From the NCBI GenBank assembly GCA_011316305.1, contig SAUG01000073.1, positions 20,790 through 84,789 on the forward strand: a stretch of DNA of 64,000 bases, written 5' to 3'. Position numbers and translations under genes: made by a program. Positions within the stretch are counted from its first letter, which is position 1, and each line of letters begins with the position of its first letter. Under the pieces are notes generated by a model, which was given only the letters and a program-made list of their open reading frames with translations, was not told where the DNA came from and made no database searches. Positions 37,661 through 49,901 of this stretch are shown here, piece by piece. Source of the DNA: Rusavskia elegans (taxonomy: Eukaryota; Ascomycota; Lecanoromycetes; Teloschistales; Teloschistaceae).

Positions 37661-38088
37661 GTCTGGGTGGCGCAGTGGCAACGCTGCGTGACCTGGCGGC
37701 CTAACGGATCTAACATTCCATCTCGGAGTTAACGGACTTAATCCACGGGTCGGGGGTTCGAATCCCTCGAAGGCCAACCTTAATACTTGAGTTTTTTCTA
37801 TCGACTAAGTCGATTTTTACAGAGTTTAAATATAGAAAGACTAGATAGTGGATCGTTTCGGCCTAGCCCGATCGATCGAACTTAATTAAGTTAATTAATA
37901 AGGTTAAATAGATTACGGTTTCCCTCTGGATTTTAGTCCAGATCTAGCTCCTTCGGGAATCCTTAATTCGAGTTCTCGGTAAAATACTTGAGTACCAAAT
38001 AATTACGTAATCTGATCGGTTTAGCGCCTCTAGCGTTAGAATCGTAAAAGACTAAAATCAAAATCCGAATTATTAATCGTATAAATAT
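37661..38088 (+). mobile_element. tRNA-derived SINE, copy 2 (best preserved), inside Gypsy B
   Basis: 428 bp. The head has an A-box-like TGGCGCAGTGGC (37668-37679) and a B-box GGTTCGAATCC (37755-37765). Its ends can pair as GGCCT/AGGCC. The body matches copies 1, 3 and 4. The TSD is ATATATATAAATATATG at 37644-37660 and 38089-38105. Gypsy A lacks it at the matching place (near 27490). CA and TG are largely intact in the head, so it is the youngest SINE here. It is not a functional tRNA gene: the A-to-B-box distance and the copy structure rule that out. Confidence 0.85.
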
Positions 38089-41000
38089 ATATATATAAAT
38101 ATATGAAATAATAAATAAAAGTAAAAATCTAATTAATCTTTTATTTTTCTAGAAGTTTATACTTTATCGTTATCTTTTTTACGGAGATTATTTTTAGGTA
38201 TAGACTTAAATTTAGATAAATAATTATTATCTAGATTCTCCGCTAGCTTTAGTTTATAAAATCTTTTTTATTTACGTTTTTCGTTTAGTAAAGGCTGCTT
38301 TATAGTAACTTTCCTTAGTCTTCTACGCCTATAGAATATTTTCTATCTAATAGTAATATTTTCTTCTATAAAATATTTTTTTATATAATTTCTACTAATT
38401 AGATATCTATTAGCGGATTTACTAGAAGGTTTTAAAAAATAAAAATTTAAGATTTTAGTTTAAATAACCTTATATAGACTATACTAGTTAATTTTAAACT
38501 TTTAGAATTATTTAGTTCTAATTAAAACTATATCCCTTTTAATAAAGATATTACTTTTTACTTTCGCGTTTTACGCTTTTTTATTTATTTTTACTTATAT
38601 TATTATATTCTTAAATACTTTAGTTTAATCGCGTAAAAGAAATAGTATAGAATCGATTTTTTTATTATATTTTTCCGGAAAAGGGCTAGAAATATTAGTT
38701 AATAGTATCGGGTTAATATTATAAAATAAATAGAAAAATAAAAATCTAGTAATTATTAATATACGAATACGTATAGTAAATAGAATCTAGTTTAATTAAA
38801 GATCTTAAATCTTTTTCGGCTACCTAATATAATATTTAGTAAATATTTTTCTAAAAATTCTATTAAATCTTTTAATAGCGCTATTTATTTATAGATAATA
38901 AAGTATTATATATCGATACTTAATTCCTAGTAGACGATATATCTTATCTATAGCTAAAGTCTAAAGATTTATATTTCGATTAGTAATAATTTCTTTTAGA
39001 AAGCTGTAATTATAGTAGATCCGATAAATAATAAATTCGGCTAGTACTTCTATTATTATATTTAAAAATAATTAAACTATAAACTATCTAGTAGTATAGT
39101 TAATTATAGTTATAATCTATTTATTATTCTAGTTAGTTTTTAGTAAAGGACCGATAAAATCGAATCTCTAATATTTAAAAGAATTTAATCTATCTTTCTA
39201 GATACTAGAAAGATATATTATATCCTATTTAATTTCGCGAAAGATAGTAGTAAATAAATATTCGGGATAGTATTTAATATAATATTTAATATCTTTTTTA
39301 TTTCAGGCTACTACTATTTTATATAAATAATATCTATTATTATTTTATATAAATAGTAAATATATTACTTATAGATCCAGTCTAGGAAGTTCGTATAAAC
39401 CTATACTAGAATATAAGATACCTAATTATTTTAAAACGAGTCCCGATACTATATTATATTATTTTTGATTCGGAAATAATATTTATATTTTTTTAAAATA
39501 GCTTTTATTTCCGGATTATTAAATAGGGTTCCGGATTTTATATAAATTCTAATAGTATTATTAAATAAAATCGTATAATTATTAACTTTACTAGTAAATA
39601 GCTAGAAGTTTCCTTTTTAATTTAGTATATCTGCTACTATTATATTACTATCCGGTTTATATTTAATATTAAATTTATACTTTCTAAATACTACGATCTA
39701 GTAAATAAACCTTCTAGAAGATTTAATAGTAGTTTTAAAATATTATAAATCTATATAATCTGTTCTAATAGTTATAGTTTTTCCATTTTTAATATAGTAG
39801 CGCTATCGTTATAAAGATTCTTTAATAGTAAAAAGCTCTTATTTATAGATAGTATAGTTACGCTCTATAGATATAAATATCTTACTTTTAAAAATAATAG
39901 GCTATTTAATACTATCGGTATTAATCTAGTAGAAAATAGCGCTTTATCTAAAATTAGAAATATCCGTTTTAATAATAAAAGATAGAATTATATCGGGTTA
40001 AATAAATATTTTATTATTTATTATAATATTCTTAATTAGTTTATAAATATATTTTAAGTTTAAAAATTCATTCGGATTAGTTTATACTTTTTATCTTCTA
40101 AACTCTAGATTAATTTAAAGAAAGATCTATATATTAGAATAAAATCTTCTATAAATCTCCGGTAATAGATATATAATTCTAAAAAGGACTATATATTATA
40201 TACCGTTTATAGCAACGGCTAGTTTTTAATAGTTTTTATTTTTATTATATCTATACGGACTTTTCTATTATTAATAATATATTTATAGAATTTAATATAC
40301 TTTTAGAAAAACAGATATTTTAAAGGTTTCGCGAATAGTTAATTCTTTTCGAGTATTTCTAAAATAGCTTTAATATACTATAGGTATTCCTCCTTAATTT
40401 TTAAATAGATTAAGATATTATCGAAATAAATAACTATAAAATTATTAAAAAACGGCCTAAATATATTATTTATTATAGTTTAGAATATTATAGATATATT
40501 CGTTAATCTAAATAGTATAATTAAAAATTTATATTTATTAATTTTAGTATTAAAAATTATTTTCGTATAATCTTTTTTAATAATATTAATCTGCTAGTAA
40601 CCGTTTATTAGATTAATTTTACTAAAATACTTTACTATTATAATAGTATTTAGATAATTTTAAATTTTAAGTAATAGATATCTATTTTTTATAGTTATAT
40701 TATTAAAGTCCCGGTAGTCGATATATATACGCTAGCTACTGTCTATTTTTTTAATAAAAAGAATAGGCGCGTTTTAAAGAAATTAATTTAGTTAAATTAA
40801 TTTTTATTTAGTAAAATATTTAATCTAATACTTTTACTTTTTATTTTTTTAGAAAATAAACTATAATAAGTTCGATTAATAGATTAAATATCGCCGATTT
40901 TAATTATATAATCTAATAGCCTTTCTAGTAGTAGTTTTATTAGAAAGTTATTTTAAAAATAATCTAGAAATTTGGGGCCGAAAATTCTATCTAATTCTAT

Positions 41001-43159
41001 ATAGCCTATTATTTTCTAGACCGGGTTAAATTATTCCGAAAAATTAGATTTATTTTATATAATATATAGACAGGCCTATACGCCCTTTCTAATAAATTAT
41101 TTATTTTCTTTAAAATTAATTTTAGAAAATTCGGTTAGAATATTTTTAAAAAGTTATAAATAATATAGATTTAAGGCGTTATATAATTAATATATAATTT
41201 TATTCTTCTAGATTTATACTTCTAGTATATTATTGTTAGGTACTAAATAATTTTACTTTTAGAAATCTTTTCTGAAAACTAGATTATAGTGTATATCTAG
41301 TACTATATAAAAAATAGTAGTAAAAAAGGTTTTATAAAACTATAAGAATTCTATTACTTTTAAAATATCTATAATTTTACCGCCAATTAAACTATATTCT
41401 ACCCGATAACTACTAAAGTTTTAATTCTAGAAAGTTAATAATATATCTAGTAATAAAATAGTTAGTAGTATCTAAATTAGCGAAAACTTTAAAGTAATTT
41501 CTACTAATTTCTAAAATAAACTATATCTATCTATTAAAGCCTGGTATTCGACCTATATATAAAAGTCGCTTATTATTTTATATATTTTTAAATAATAGTA
41601 TTATATTATAGGAAGTAGTTAAAATCTTTTCCGGTATCTTTTTAAAGGTTATTTCTAATTTTTCGATCTTTACTTTAACTAAACCGAACTATTTTTCTAC
41701 TATTAAAAGCTTTTTATTAATATTATATATACGTCTAGATATATATAATACTATTTATTTTCTAATAACCTATTATTAGCTATTATTAATAAACTTTTCT
41801 TTTCGAAAAAAGTCTATCCTATAGAAATATATCCCGGAATATAAATATTCTAGTAATTTTTTTTAGAATAGTTAGGTTTTTTATAATTATAGTATTTACG
41901 CGTACTATTTAATTCCTTTTATCTACCTTTTTTTTTTCGACTATCTCGACTTCGGCCGTAGCTACCTCGACTACTAGTATCTATAGAGTTAATCTCGGCA
42001 GTATTAAATTATTCGACTATCGAAGAAACTATAGTACTCCGGTTACTATAATATTTAGTAGTAACCTTTTCGAATATTATTATAGCGTTTATAATATTTA
42101 TAAAACTTACTAGTTATCTATTTTATTATTATAGAATAAAATATCTTTTAGTAACTATCTAGATATTAGGCTTTAGGTAATCGATAAAATACTTTAAAAT
42201 AGTATATTTACTAATTTTTCTTTTACTATCTATATATAATTTAATAAAAGTAGAATAGTAGTTTTTAATATCGCTAAATTTTTTATTTTAGGCTAATCTA
42301 TACTAAATAGCTAAAACGTTTTCTATAAAATTTAATTTAATTTATTATTTTAAAAAGGCTTTTTTAAAATATTTCTAGGAGCTTTTATTTAGATTAGAGA
42401 CCTACTTAATATACTACAGCTTAGTATTATTAATAAAATATTAACTACTATAGAAAACAGGGTCCGTAATAATTATACTATAAAATTAATAATAGTATTT
42501 ATAGCAGCGGAACCAGGTATATATAATATAGTAGTTATATTTATAATCTTTAAAGTTAAAAGGTTTTTTATTATAGACGTCTTATATTATATAAACTATA
42601 GAGATATTAAATATATTAGGAGGAATAGACCTATATAACGGCGGATTAGAGTTTCTATTAGAAAGACCTAGTAGTTCTAGATTAGAACTACTATAATAGA
42701 AACGATAATAATCGGAACCGGTATAACTACTCCTATAGTTTATATGAAAACGATTAAAAGGTCGGTTACGCCTATTATTAGATCTACTTTTATTATCGCT
42801 ATCGTAAAAATTATTATTTTTAGAAATATCTAGGGTATCCTCGAAACTAATATCTTTTCTAGGAATATTCTTTTCTATAATAGAGATAGTAGCGAATTAG
42901 GCTATAAATAAATTATTTAAGAAAGTCCTATAACGGGACTTCTAGTTTATATAAATTTTAGGAAAGGCCGTATTTTTATTATATACTATTATTCGCTTTA
43001 TACTAGCGCCGAACTAAAAATAGAAGGAGTATTTTATTTAGAAATTTATATTCGAATTTAGAAAATCTCGTTTATAAAAGTAGATAAAAGCGGTTTAAAA
43101 AAGCTTTAATAATAGAGTAAAATTAGATCGTTTATAGTCTAAAAGGTTATTACTATTAA

Positions 43160-43330
43160 TATAGAATTCTAAGCTAATTTCCTATAACTATAAAAGAGTA
43201 AGGTATTTATATATATAAGTATTTCCACGCTAGATCTATATCTATTCCTATACCCGCTTTTACGATTAGCGACCGGATCAGTTAGTATCCGAATTCGTAT
43301 ACAACTGTATAATCCAGATATATATTCCAA
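43160..43330. repeat. Extra truncated LTR at the right end of Gypsy B
   Basis: It matches the first ~170 bases of the LTR, then stops and is followed directly by a complete LTR. The TSD of B flanks the outer complete copy, so the truncated one is internal. Confidence 0.75.
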
Positions 43331-43545
43331 TATAGAATTTCAAACTGATTTCCTATAACTATAGAAAAGTGAAGCATTTATATATACAAGTATTTCCACG
43401 CTAGATCTATACCCGTTTCTATATCCGCTTTTACGACTAGCGACCGGATTAGTTAGTATTCGAATTCGTATATAACTGTACAATCCAGATATATATTCTA
43501 TAATTCTTTAAACCGTTCGAATGGTTCAGAACTCTGACCACTACA
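43331..43545. repeat. LTR of Gypsy B (right, complete)
   Basis: A 215-bp repeat ending GACCACTACA, next to the AAGC TSD. Confidence 0.85.
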
Positions 43546-43549
43546 AAGC

Positions 43550-45939
43550 TATATAAATTAATAAATTAATATTTAATCGAAATTGTATTAAATACTTTAA
43601 TAAATTATTTTCAATATTTAAATTAATATTAAATAATTAACGAACCACTAATCGACAAACGATATCGTAGATTATATTTTATATTACGACGCTAGCTCTT
43701 TTTCTATTAATAAATATTAGTGTTTTCAATTTGAAAAATATTATATAAAGATTTTTTCGACTATTAAACGATGTTTTTATATTAATAAAAAGAATATTAA
43801 ATAATTTACAATATCAAAAAACAAATTTCTCTAAATTTTCTTTAGAAATCTGAATTTACTACGTTATATTAATATTTTTTACGATTTAGAGAGAAAAAAA
43901 TTTTCGATTTATCTATAGACTTTCTAATATAATTATTATATTCAAGTGATATAAAAGAAAAAAAAAATATTGTTATCGATTTAAAAACTTGTAATCATTA
44001 TATTTCGATAGAAAAAAATAAATTAATAGTTTTTTTATTTTTTAGAATTAATTTAAAAAAAATTACAGTTATATAGACGAGACATTTTCTGATCGAATAA
44101 TTTAATTAAATAAATATATTATAATATAATAGAAATAGACTGGCCGTTTTATCGGGTTTCGAATCTAAAATCGTATCCCGGGTTCGAGTATCTAAACGTA
44201 TTAGAAAAGAAACTAATTTTAACTAGTAATTTAGCCGCGTTAGCCACGTTCATCGCGAAGTCGGGTCGCCACTTTGGTTCGAAGTGGCCAGTCTAGATTG
44301 AAAAAAAAGATATATTTAATATCAATATTTTATTCAAATTATATATTATAGACTATAGTAATAATAAATTCGTATCAATTTAACTACTATTTTTATTGAA
44401 AATTTAAAAGATATTAAATAAAAATATATTAACTATTTATTATAAATAGAATTGATTTTAAAATTTTTTCAATAATTTTTAATTTAGCGAATTTATATAA
44501 TATTAAATTTCTTTAATTATTTTCTTTTTCTATATTATTGATAAAATAACTAGATCTAAAAACTTTTTGGTTATAGATTTAAGATTATAATATTATTATT
44601 TATAAAAGATACTATTAAAATAATTATAATTTTATTTATTTCAATTTTTTTATGATTTTATAAAGTTTTTATACTAGAATAATTATTAGAAAAACGGTTA
44701 AATATATATAGCGCTGTATCAAGAATTTTTTTTAATTCTAAAAATATACTAGCGTTTTATAAACTATTTGAATTTAAAATCTTTTTGCTAAAATAATTAT
44801 AATTGTTCGATTATTTATATTTTTTTTTATTAATTTTAGAAAACTTTAATCGTATATGGTTTGAATCTAATATAAAAGAAAATAGTTTTGATTTTATAGT
44901 TAAATCTAAATAGAAAATTATAGTTTTTAAATTGTGATATCTATATCTATAAATGGATTTTTTAAAGTTATTAAATTCGATTAATTTATACTAAAACTAT
45001 ATATTTACGTTTTCAAAAAAATTTTAACTAAATTAATTTAACGTAAAATATTTGTTATTTTGAATAATTTTAAAATATCTTTATATCAATTTATTAAACG
45101 GAGGAAATATAGATAAATATATTTAAAACGAATGAAAAATATAAATATATTAGATTAAAAAAAGCTATTTGATTTATTTTAAAAAAAGATTATAAATATA
45201 AATCTTTATAAATCTTTTTTTATAAATAGCAAATGATAACGGTAAAATAAAACGATTAACGAATAAAAAAAAAATCAAATTTTTAAAACGCCGTTATCTA
45301 TTCGAATTACTCTAGTAAATAATAAATTTTTACGATCTAATATTAATATATTTTGTAAAATTTCTATTATAAACTATTTATTAAATTTCACGATCGACAG
45401 ATTTTAAATACGTATTTTATAAAACTATTTTTTAATTATATCTAAAAACTTTTGAGTTTTTTCATTATATCTAATATCCGATATCTTTATTTACGAAAAT
45501 TAATATTATTTTTAATATATTTATTTGATGTTCTATATAGAATGTGAAACGTTAAACGAACGTCTTAATTAATATTGAAAATAGTATAAAATCGAAGTAA
45601 TATTGACTTTATTGTTATAATATATATAATAGTTTTTTTCGAATTTTTAAAATAATTAATCGATTAAATCGAAGCCTGTTAAATAAATGCAGCGGGTAGA
45701 AGGATTTTGATATATATTTAAATATAAAGTAACTTTATATTATACGTCGAAAAAAATCTAAATTATAATATTTTAGATTGTAAATTTAAATTTATTTTTT
45801 TGTTTTTTTTTTTTACTTTTCTTTTTAAACTTATATTATATATATATTTGCTTTAACGATTTCGATTTTATTTAAAATAGATCAAAAAAAGATAAAGTAA
45901 TTTGATTATATATATATATATATTTAAATCATTTATAGA
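43550..45939. other. Very AT-rich DNA with a different decay pattern
   Basis: This stretch is even richer in A+T than the RIP-mutated elements but keeps scattered CA and TG. Apart from MITE D4 (44136-44295) I recognise no element and no coding sequence. Confidence 0.5.
44136..44295. mobile_element. hAT-like MITE D4 (160 bp)
   Basis: The ends are TAGACTGGCCGTTTTATCGG and (reverse complement) TAGACTGGCCACTTCGAACC. It is the same length as D3 and nearly its reverse complement, sharing the AAGTGGCGACCCGACTTCGC core. The candidate 8-bp TSD is AATAGAAA / GATTGAAA (6 of 8). Confidence 0.75.
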
Positions 45940-46360
45940 TTTAAATAGCGTAGTAATCAGAGTTGCGTTATTTGATAGATCTACTACTAACAGATTCAAC
46001 GTTTTTCGGAATTAAAATTGAATTCGAAAATAGTAAATCGAAAATTCGAATCTTTTAAAAACTAATAATATTTAAAGATTTTCTATCTATAAAATCGATT
46101 AATATTAAATTTTTAATATAAAAAGATTATATAATAGATTATATCGATTTAATTATATAAATCGATCGAATAATATTTAGATATAATAAATTTATATAGT
46201 TTACGATTATCTAATAAAATATTAATCTAAATTAAATCCTTCGAAAATTTTATATAGATTTTCGATAGAATATTTAAATTGTTAAAGAATTACGTAATCA
46301 AATCGGTTAATATATTTAGTATTTAATCGTAAAAATTAGATTAATAATTTAAATATTGAA

Positions 46361-46390
<30 letters not shown>
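45940..46390 (+). mobile_element. tRNA-derived SINE, copy 4 (highly diverged)
   Basis: The order of head, B-box and body matches the other copies. TAGCGTAGTAATCAGAGTTG aligns to the head start, TTCGAATCTTTTAAAAACTA to the B-box region and AATTACGTAATCAAATCGGT to the body, followed by a TA-repeat tail. It is far more diverged than the other copies. Ends are approximate. Confidence 0.6.
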
Positions 46391-46394
<4 letters not shown>

Positions 46395-47226
46395 TACACT
46401 AATATATTATATAATTCTAATATTATAAAGTAAATTTAAATTTCAATTATCAAAATCAATTATCAATATTAATTAAGCTAATATCTTGATATCGATATTT
46501 CATAAACGATATTTGTATATTAATATTTAGAAAGTTTATCCGGTTGTTAGTTTATCGAATTCTAAAAATAAAACCAAATTCAATCAAAATTAAATATTTA
46601 CAGCAGCAAAGTCTAATATCGTCTCCTATTTTTAGGCCTTTTCTACGCTAATTTGCAGTAGAGCTAGCTGGGATATAACTCCATCCTTGGCGCTGCAAGC
46701 TGTCTACAATCCTGGCTAGGGCAAGGATCAAGTAATAAGGTACCCTTCTCAGGTACTCCTCCATTTAATTGCGCATATAACAGGTTTCCTCTGATATGTA
46801 CTAGCCTCTATTAGCCTTAATTTGCGGTCACAATCCTGAGGCACCATGCTGTCAGCATGGAGCTGACACTGACATCCAATAGTCGCCCTTGTCATTGGCG
46901 GATGGACGCACTGTACACGCTCTGGTCCAGTCATAACGCCATTACTTCGACAACGATGCAACGGGGTCATCTTGCTCCAACAAGACTGATAAGCCGCATG
47001 GAAGGATTCCCCCACCGCGCCGTCCCGAAATCCATCTGCGGAGATAATACTCCGGTCCACACATCCTTACGGCTGATGCGTCCACACCATGTCGATCTGC
47101 ATGGCATCTTGCTTGAAAACCAGCACCTTCACGTAATTCTACCTTTCGTCTTCACTTCTTGCTTTTCCACCAGGCGACCGTCGACTTCGTCCCATCACTG
47201 GCTTCGAGCCTCAGCAAGAAGTCACC
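46391..47226. other. Island edge and upstream region of the transporter
   Basis: AT-rich up to about 46560, then a sharp change to normal GC. Open frames at 46749-47060 and 46857-47432 lack motifs, and the latter overlaps the transporter's first exon. This region probably holds the transporter promoter. Confidence 0.45.
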
Positions 47227-49441
47227 ATGAAGCCAGACATGAACCCTGCCTTCGAAAACGACGACGGTCCTCCATCCGCCATGGCTCAACAAGAAAACAA
47301 CTACTCACCGCACTCGGACGGACCTATTCCAGCTGCCAATCTGGATGCCGAGAAAGGGCTGGAAACACCCCCACAACAGGAAGAGAAAGAAGCCCAAGTC
47401 CGTCAAATTACCGGCTTCAAAGTCAGTGCTGAACCTTCGTTGGACCTCCAACCACTGACTCTGCTGGACAGTGGTTCCTGTTCCTCGCCAGCACCCTGAC
47501 TGGCATTTTCATCTACGCTTTGGATAACACCATCGTCGCCGACATCATCCCTGTAGCCTCGTCACCATCAAACTTGCTTCATCTCTTTCGCTCACCTCTT
47601 CCAGGTCATCGTCAACGAATTCAGCGGCGTCGAGAACTTGCCATGGCTATCCGTAGGGTAACGTCGTCTCTACCCCTCCGATCATAGAACTCTGACATTT
47701 CCCTCTCAATCCAGTTTCATGATTGGTGGAGTTGCAATGATAATGCCCTATGGGAAATTCTACAATCTCTTCAACGCGAAATGGGTCTATATTGCCTCCT
47801 TTGTGTTGTTCCAGGCATCTTCAGCACTGTGCGGAGGCGCACCCAACATGACTGCTGAGATCATTGGCCGTGTCTTCGCCGGCACTGGCGGCAACGGAAT
47901 GTATCTGGGACTGTTGACCTTGATCTCGGTCAATACCACCGATAAAGAGCGCCCAGCTTGGCTGAGTCTGAGGTACAGGAACGCACTTGCAATGATGCAT
48001 CCCAGCGCTGATACAATCCATAGCGGCCTCCTGTGGGGAGCTGGAACGGTCCTGGGTCCAGTCGTTGGCGGTGGCTTCGAGCTGTATAATTGGAGATGGG
48101 CCTTCTACATCAACCGTGAGTCTAGTCTCTTCCCTTTATTTCCCCATGGATGTTCCTTTGACCAAGCCAAACCCCTTGCAGTACTTTTCGCAGCCTTCCT
48201 CGCACCAATCTACCTCTTCATCCTTCCATCCTTCGACCCCTGCCCCGGCGTTTCCGTCACAGGTCGCCTGGCGAAATTCGACTTCCTCGGCTCGCTCCTG
48301 AGCATCGGCGCCATCGTGTGTTTAATTATGGGCATCAATTTCGGAGGCGTGCTCTATGAGTGGAACAGCGGCTCCATCATCGCCCTCTTTGTCGTTTCCG
48401 GCATCCTGTTTATTGTTTTCGCTCTTCAGCAGATCTTTACAGTCTTCACGACCGAAGACAATCGCGTCTTTCCGGTCCACCTGGTGCGGCGGAAGGAACC
48501 CGTACTCCTGTTCATTGCGGGTTCTTCGGGCGGAGCGGCAATCTACATCACCCTTTACTACATTCCACTCTACTTCCAGTTCACTCGAGGGGACAGTGCG
48601 ATCAAGGCTGCTGTACGCTTATTGCCATTTGTGTTCATACTCAGCGCCATGGTACTGGCCAATGGCTTCTTCATGGCCAAGTTTGGTCGTTATACGCCTT
48701 GGTACTTTACAGGAAGTATCATCACACTGATCGGAAACGTTCTCATGTGTGAGTTGATCCGCTCCTCGTGAGCTTGTTCGCCTTGCAGCGCAGAAAATTT
48801 AATCAATGTACAGCTAAGATCGACGTCAATACTTCGGATTCAGCAATCTATGGCTATGAGGTTTTAAATGCGTTCGGGACAGGCTCCTTTGTCCAGGCGT
48901 CATTTGCGGTCATCCAAACCATTGTGACACCTGCAGAGATGTCTTATGGCATCACTTTGATGCTGGTTGGTAGGTCACAAGACTTAGAATTTTGCATCCA
49001 CTCCTAAACACCCCCTTCCCCCTCATATCTCTCAAACATAGCTAACACTCTTGCCCTTTTCCAGCTCAGCTAAGTGGCCTCACCCTCGGCCTCTCCATCG
49101 CTGGCGCCGTCTTCCTTAATCTAGCCACAAACGACCTTCGCGTCATCCTGACCGATGTCCCCGAACAAGATATCCAGCAGTTTGTTTCCGGAACCAGCAA
49201 TGCGCTCTTTGCATCTCTCCCGGACGACGTAAGAGCACAGGCGCTGGATATTATTGTCAAAGCGCTGAGAACCACGTGAGACTTTTGTCGCTTTCCATTT
49301 CTTTTTTCCCTTTTCTCCTCTTGAATTCTTGGGGGATTTTGAAAGCTGACGTGGTGCTTGGGTATTTGCAGGTTCATCGGTGGCTATGCGGCTGCTGCGG
49401 CGGCGTTCGTCTGTGCGGTTTTTATGAATGTAAGGATTTGA
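47227..49441 (+). CDS. MFS drug:H+ antiporter (14-helix DHA2 type), cluster exporter
   Basis: Nine exons (47227-47421, 47472-47552, 47605-47657, 47715-47972, 48024-48115, 48182-48748, 48814-48969, 49065-49275, 49372-49441), all with GT/AG introns, give about 560 residues. After a charged cytoplasmic N-terminus come WFLFLASTLTGIFIYALDNT (helix 1, with the DHA2 LDNTIV motif), GFMIGGVAMIMPYGKFYNLF and GAGTVLGPVVGGGF (antiporter motif C-like). It resembles fungal toxin and metabolite exporters located in biosynthetic clusters, so it should sit in the plasma membrane and export the product. After the last exon the alternative frame reads on for about 45 hydrophilic residues (KDLKPQHDDDGGGDEANARA), so a one-base frameshift may have shortened the tail. 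It is convergent with the methyltransferase. Confidence 0.85.
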
Positions 49442-49901
49442 AACCCCAGCATGATGATGATGGTGGTGGGGACGAAGCTAATGCTCGAGCAGCATCGGAA
49501 AAGCATGCTACCGCAAGGCACGGCCGGGTAAGAACCCAGGGTGCGGCGACCGAGACTCAAGTAGTTGGGGAGCATAGCGGATGAGAGTATGGGTATCAAC
49601 TATATTAGTCCGCCGAGACTTGGTGTGTCTGAGGGAGGGGGACGAGGTTCATGGACAGCATAGATTGCGTTAGGACAAAAGAGAATATGTTAGAAAACGT
49701 GGGTTTATAGACACCTTATAGAGAAGATATTAGGGGATGAAAATTCGACAACGAGCCCCTTATCCATCTGACCATCCATTTTGTTGTCGAAGCCGAACGC
49801 ATCTCTCCGTTTCTTTTCCCTTTCCCGTTTTCCTTCTTTCCTTTTTTTTTTTTTTTTTGCCCACCAGATCAGCCCATCTATGTTGTAGTTCTTTCCATTC
49901 T
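49442..49901. other. Convergent 3' region with T-run
   Basis: A gap between two genes that point at each other. It contains a long pyrimidine stretch ending in about 18 consecutive T (near 49842-49858). Both transcripts probably end here. No gene is recognised. Confidence 0.5.

Larger units (their letters stand above)
34439..43545 (-). mobile_element. Ty3/Gypsy LTR retrotransposon B, same family as A
   Basis: The left LTR is 34439-34653 and the terminal right LTR 43331-43545, both 215 bp. A perfect AAGC TSD lies at 34435-34438 and 43546-43549. The interior aligns with A throughout; reverse transcriptase shows the YFDN box at 40417-40428. It carries two later insertions (E2 and SINE copy 2) and an extra truncated LTR at 43160-43330. 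RIP is heavy and nothing is translatable. Confidence 0.85.

Noticed and set aside
37661..37775. tRNA gene call from the B-box GGTTCGAATCC
   Set aside because: The same head occurs at 7980-8094 and 34033-34149 joined to a shared 300-bp body with TSDs, so it is a SINE head. A- and B-box spacing is also too wide for a plain tRNA.
43160..43545. Solo LTR inserted into the right LTR of Gypsy B
   Set aside because: The missing last 45 bases of the first LTR do not reappear after the second, so it is a tandem, not an insertion.
22084..46560. AT-rich island as mitochondrial or centromeric DNA
   Set aside because: It is made largely of identifiable RIP-mutated nuclear transposons with TSDs, and no mitochondrial genes are seen. 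A centromeric role cannot be judged from sequence alone.
46857..47432. 191-residue plus-strand frame before the transporter
   Set aside because: It overlaps exon 1 of the transporter in another frame and has no motif; its Ser/His/Arg richness is typical of a shadow frame.
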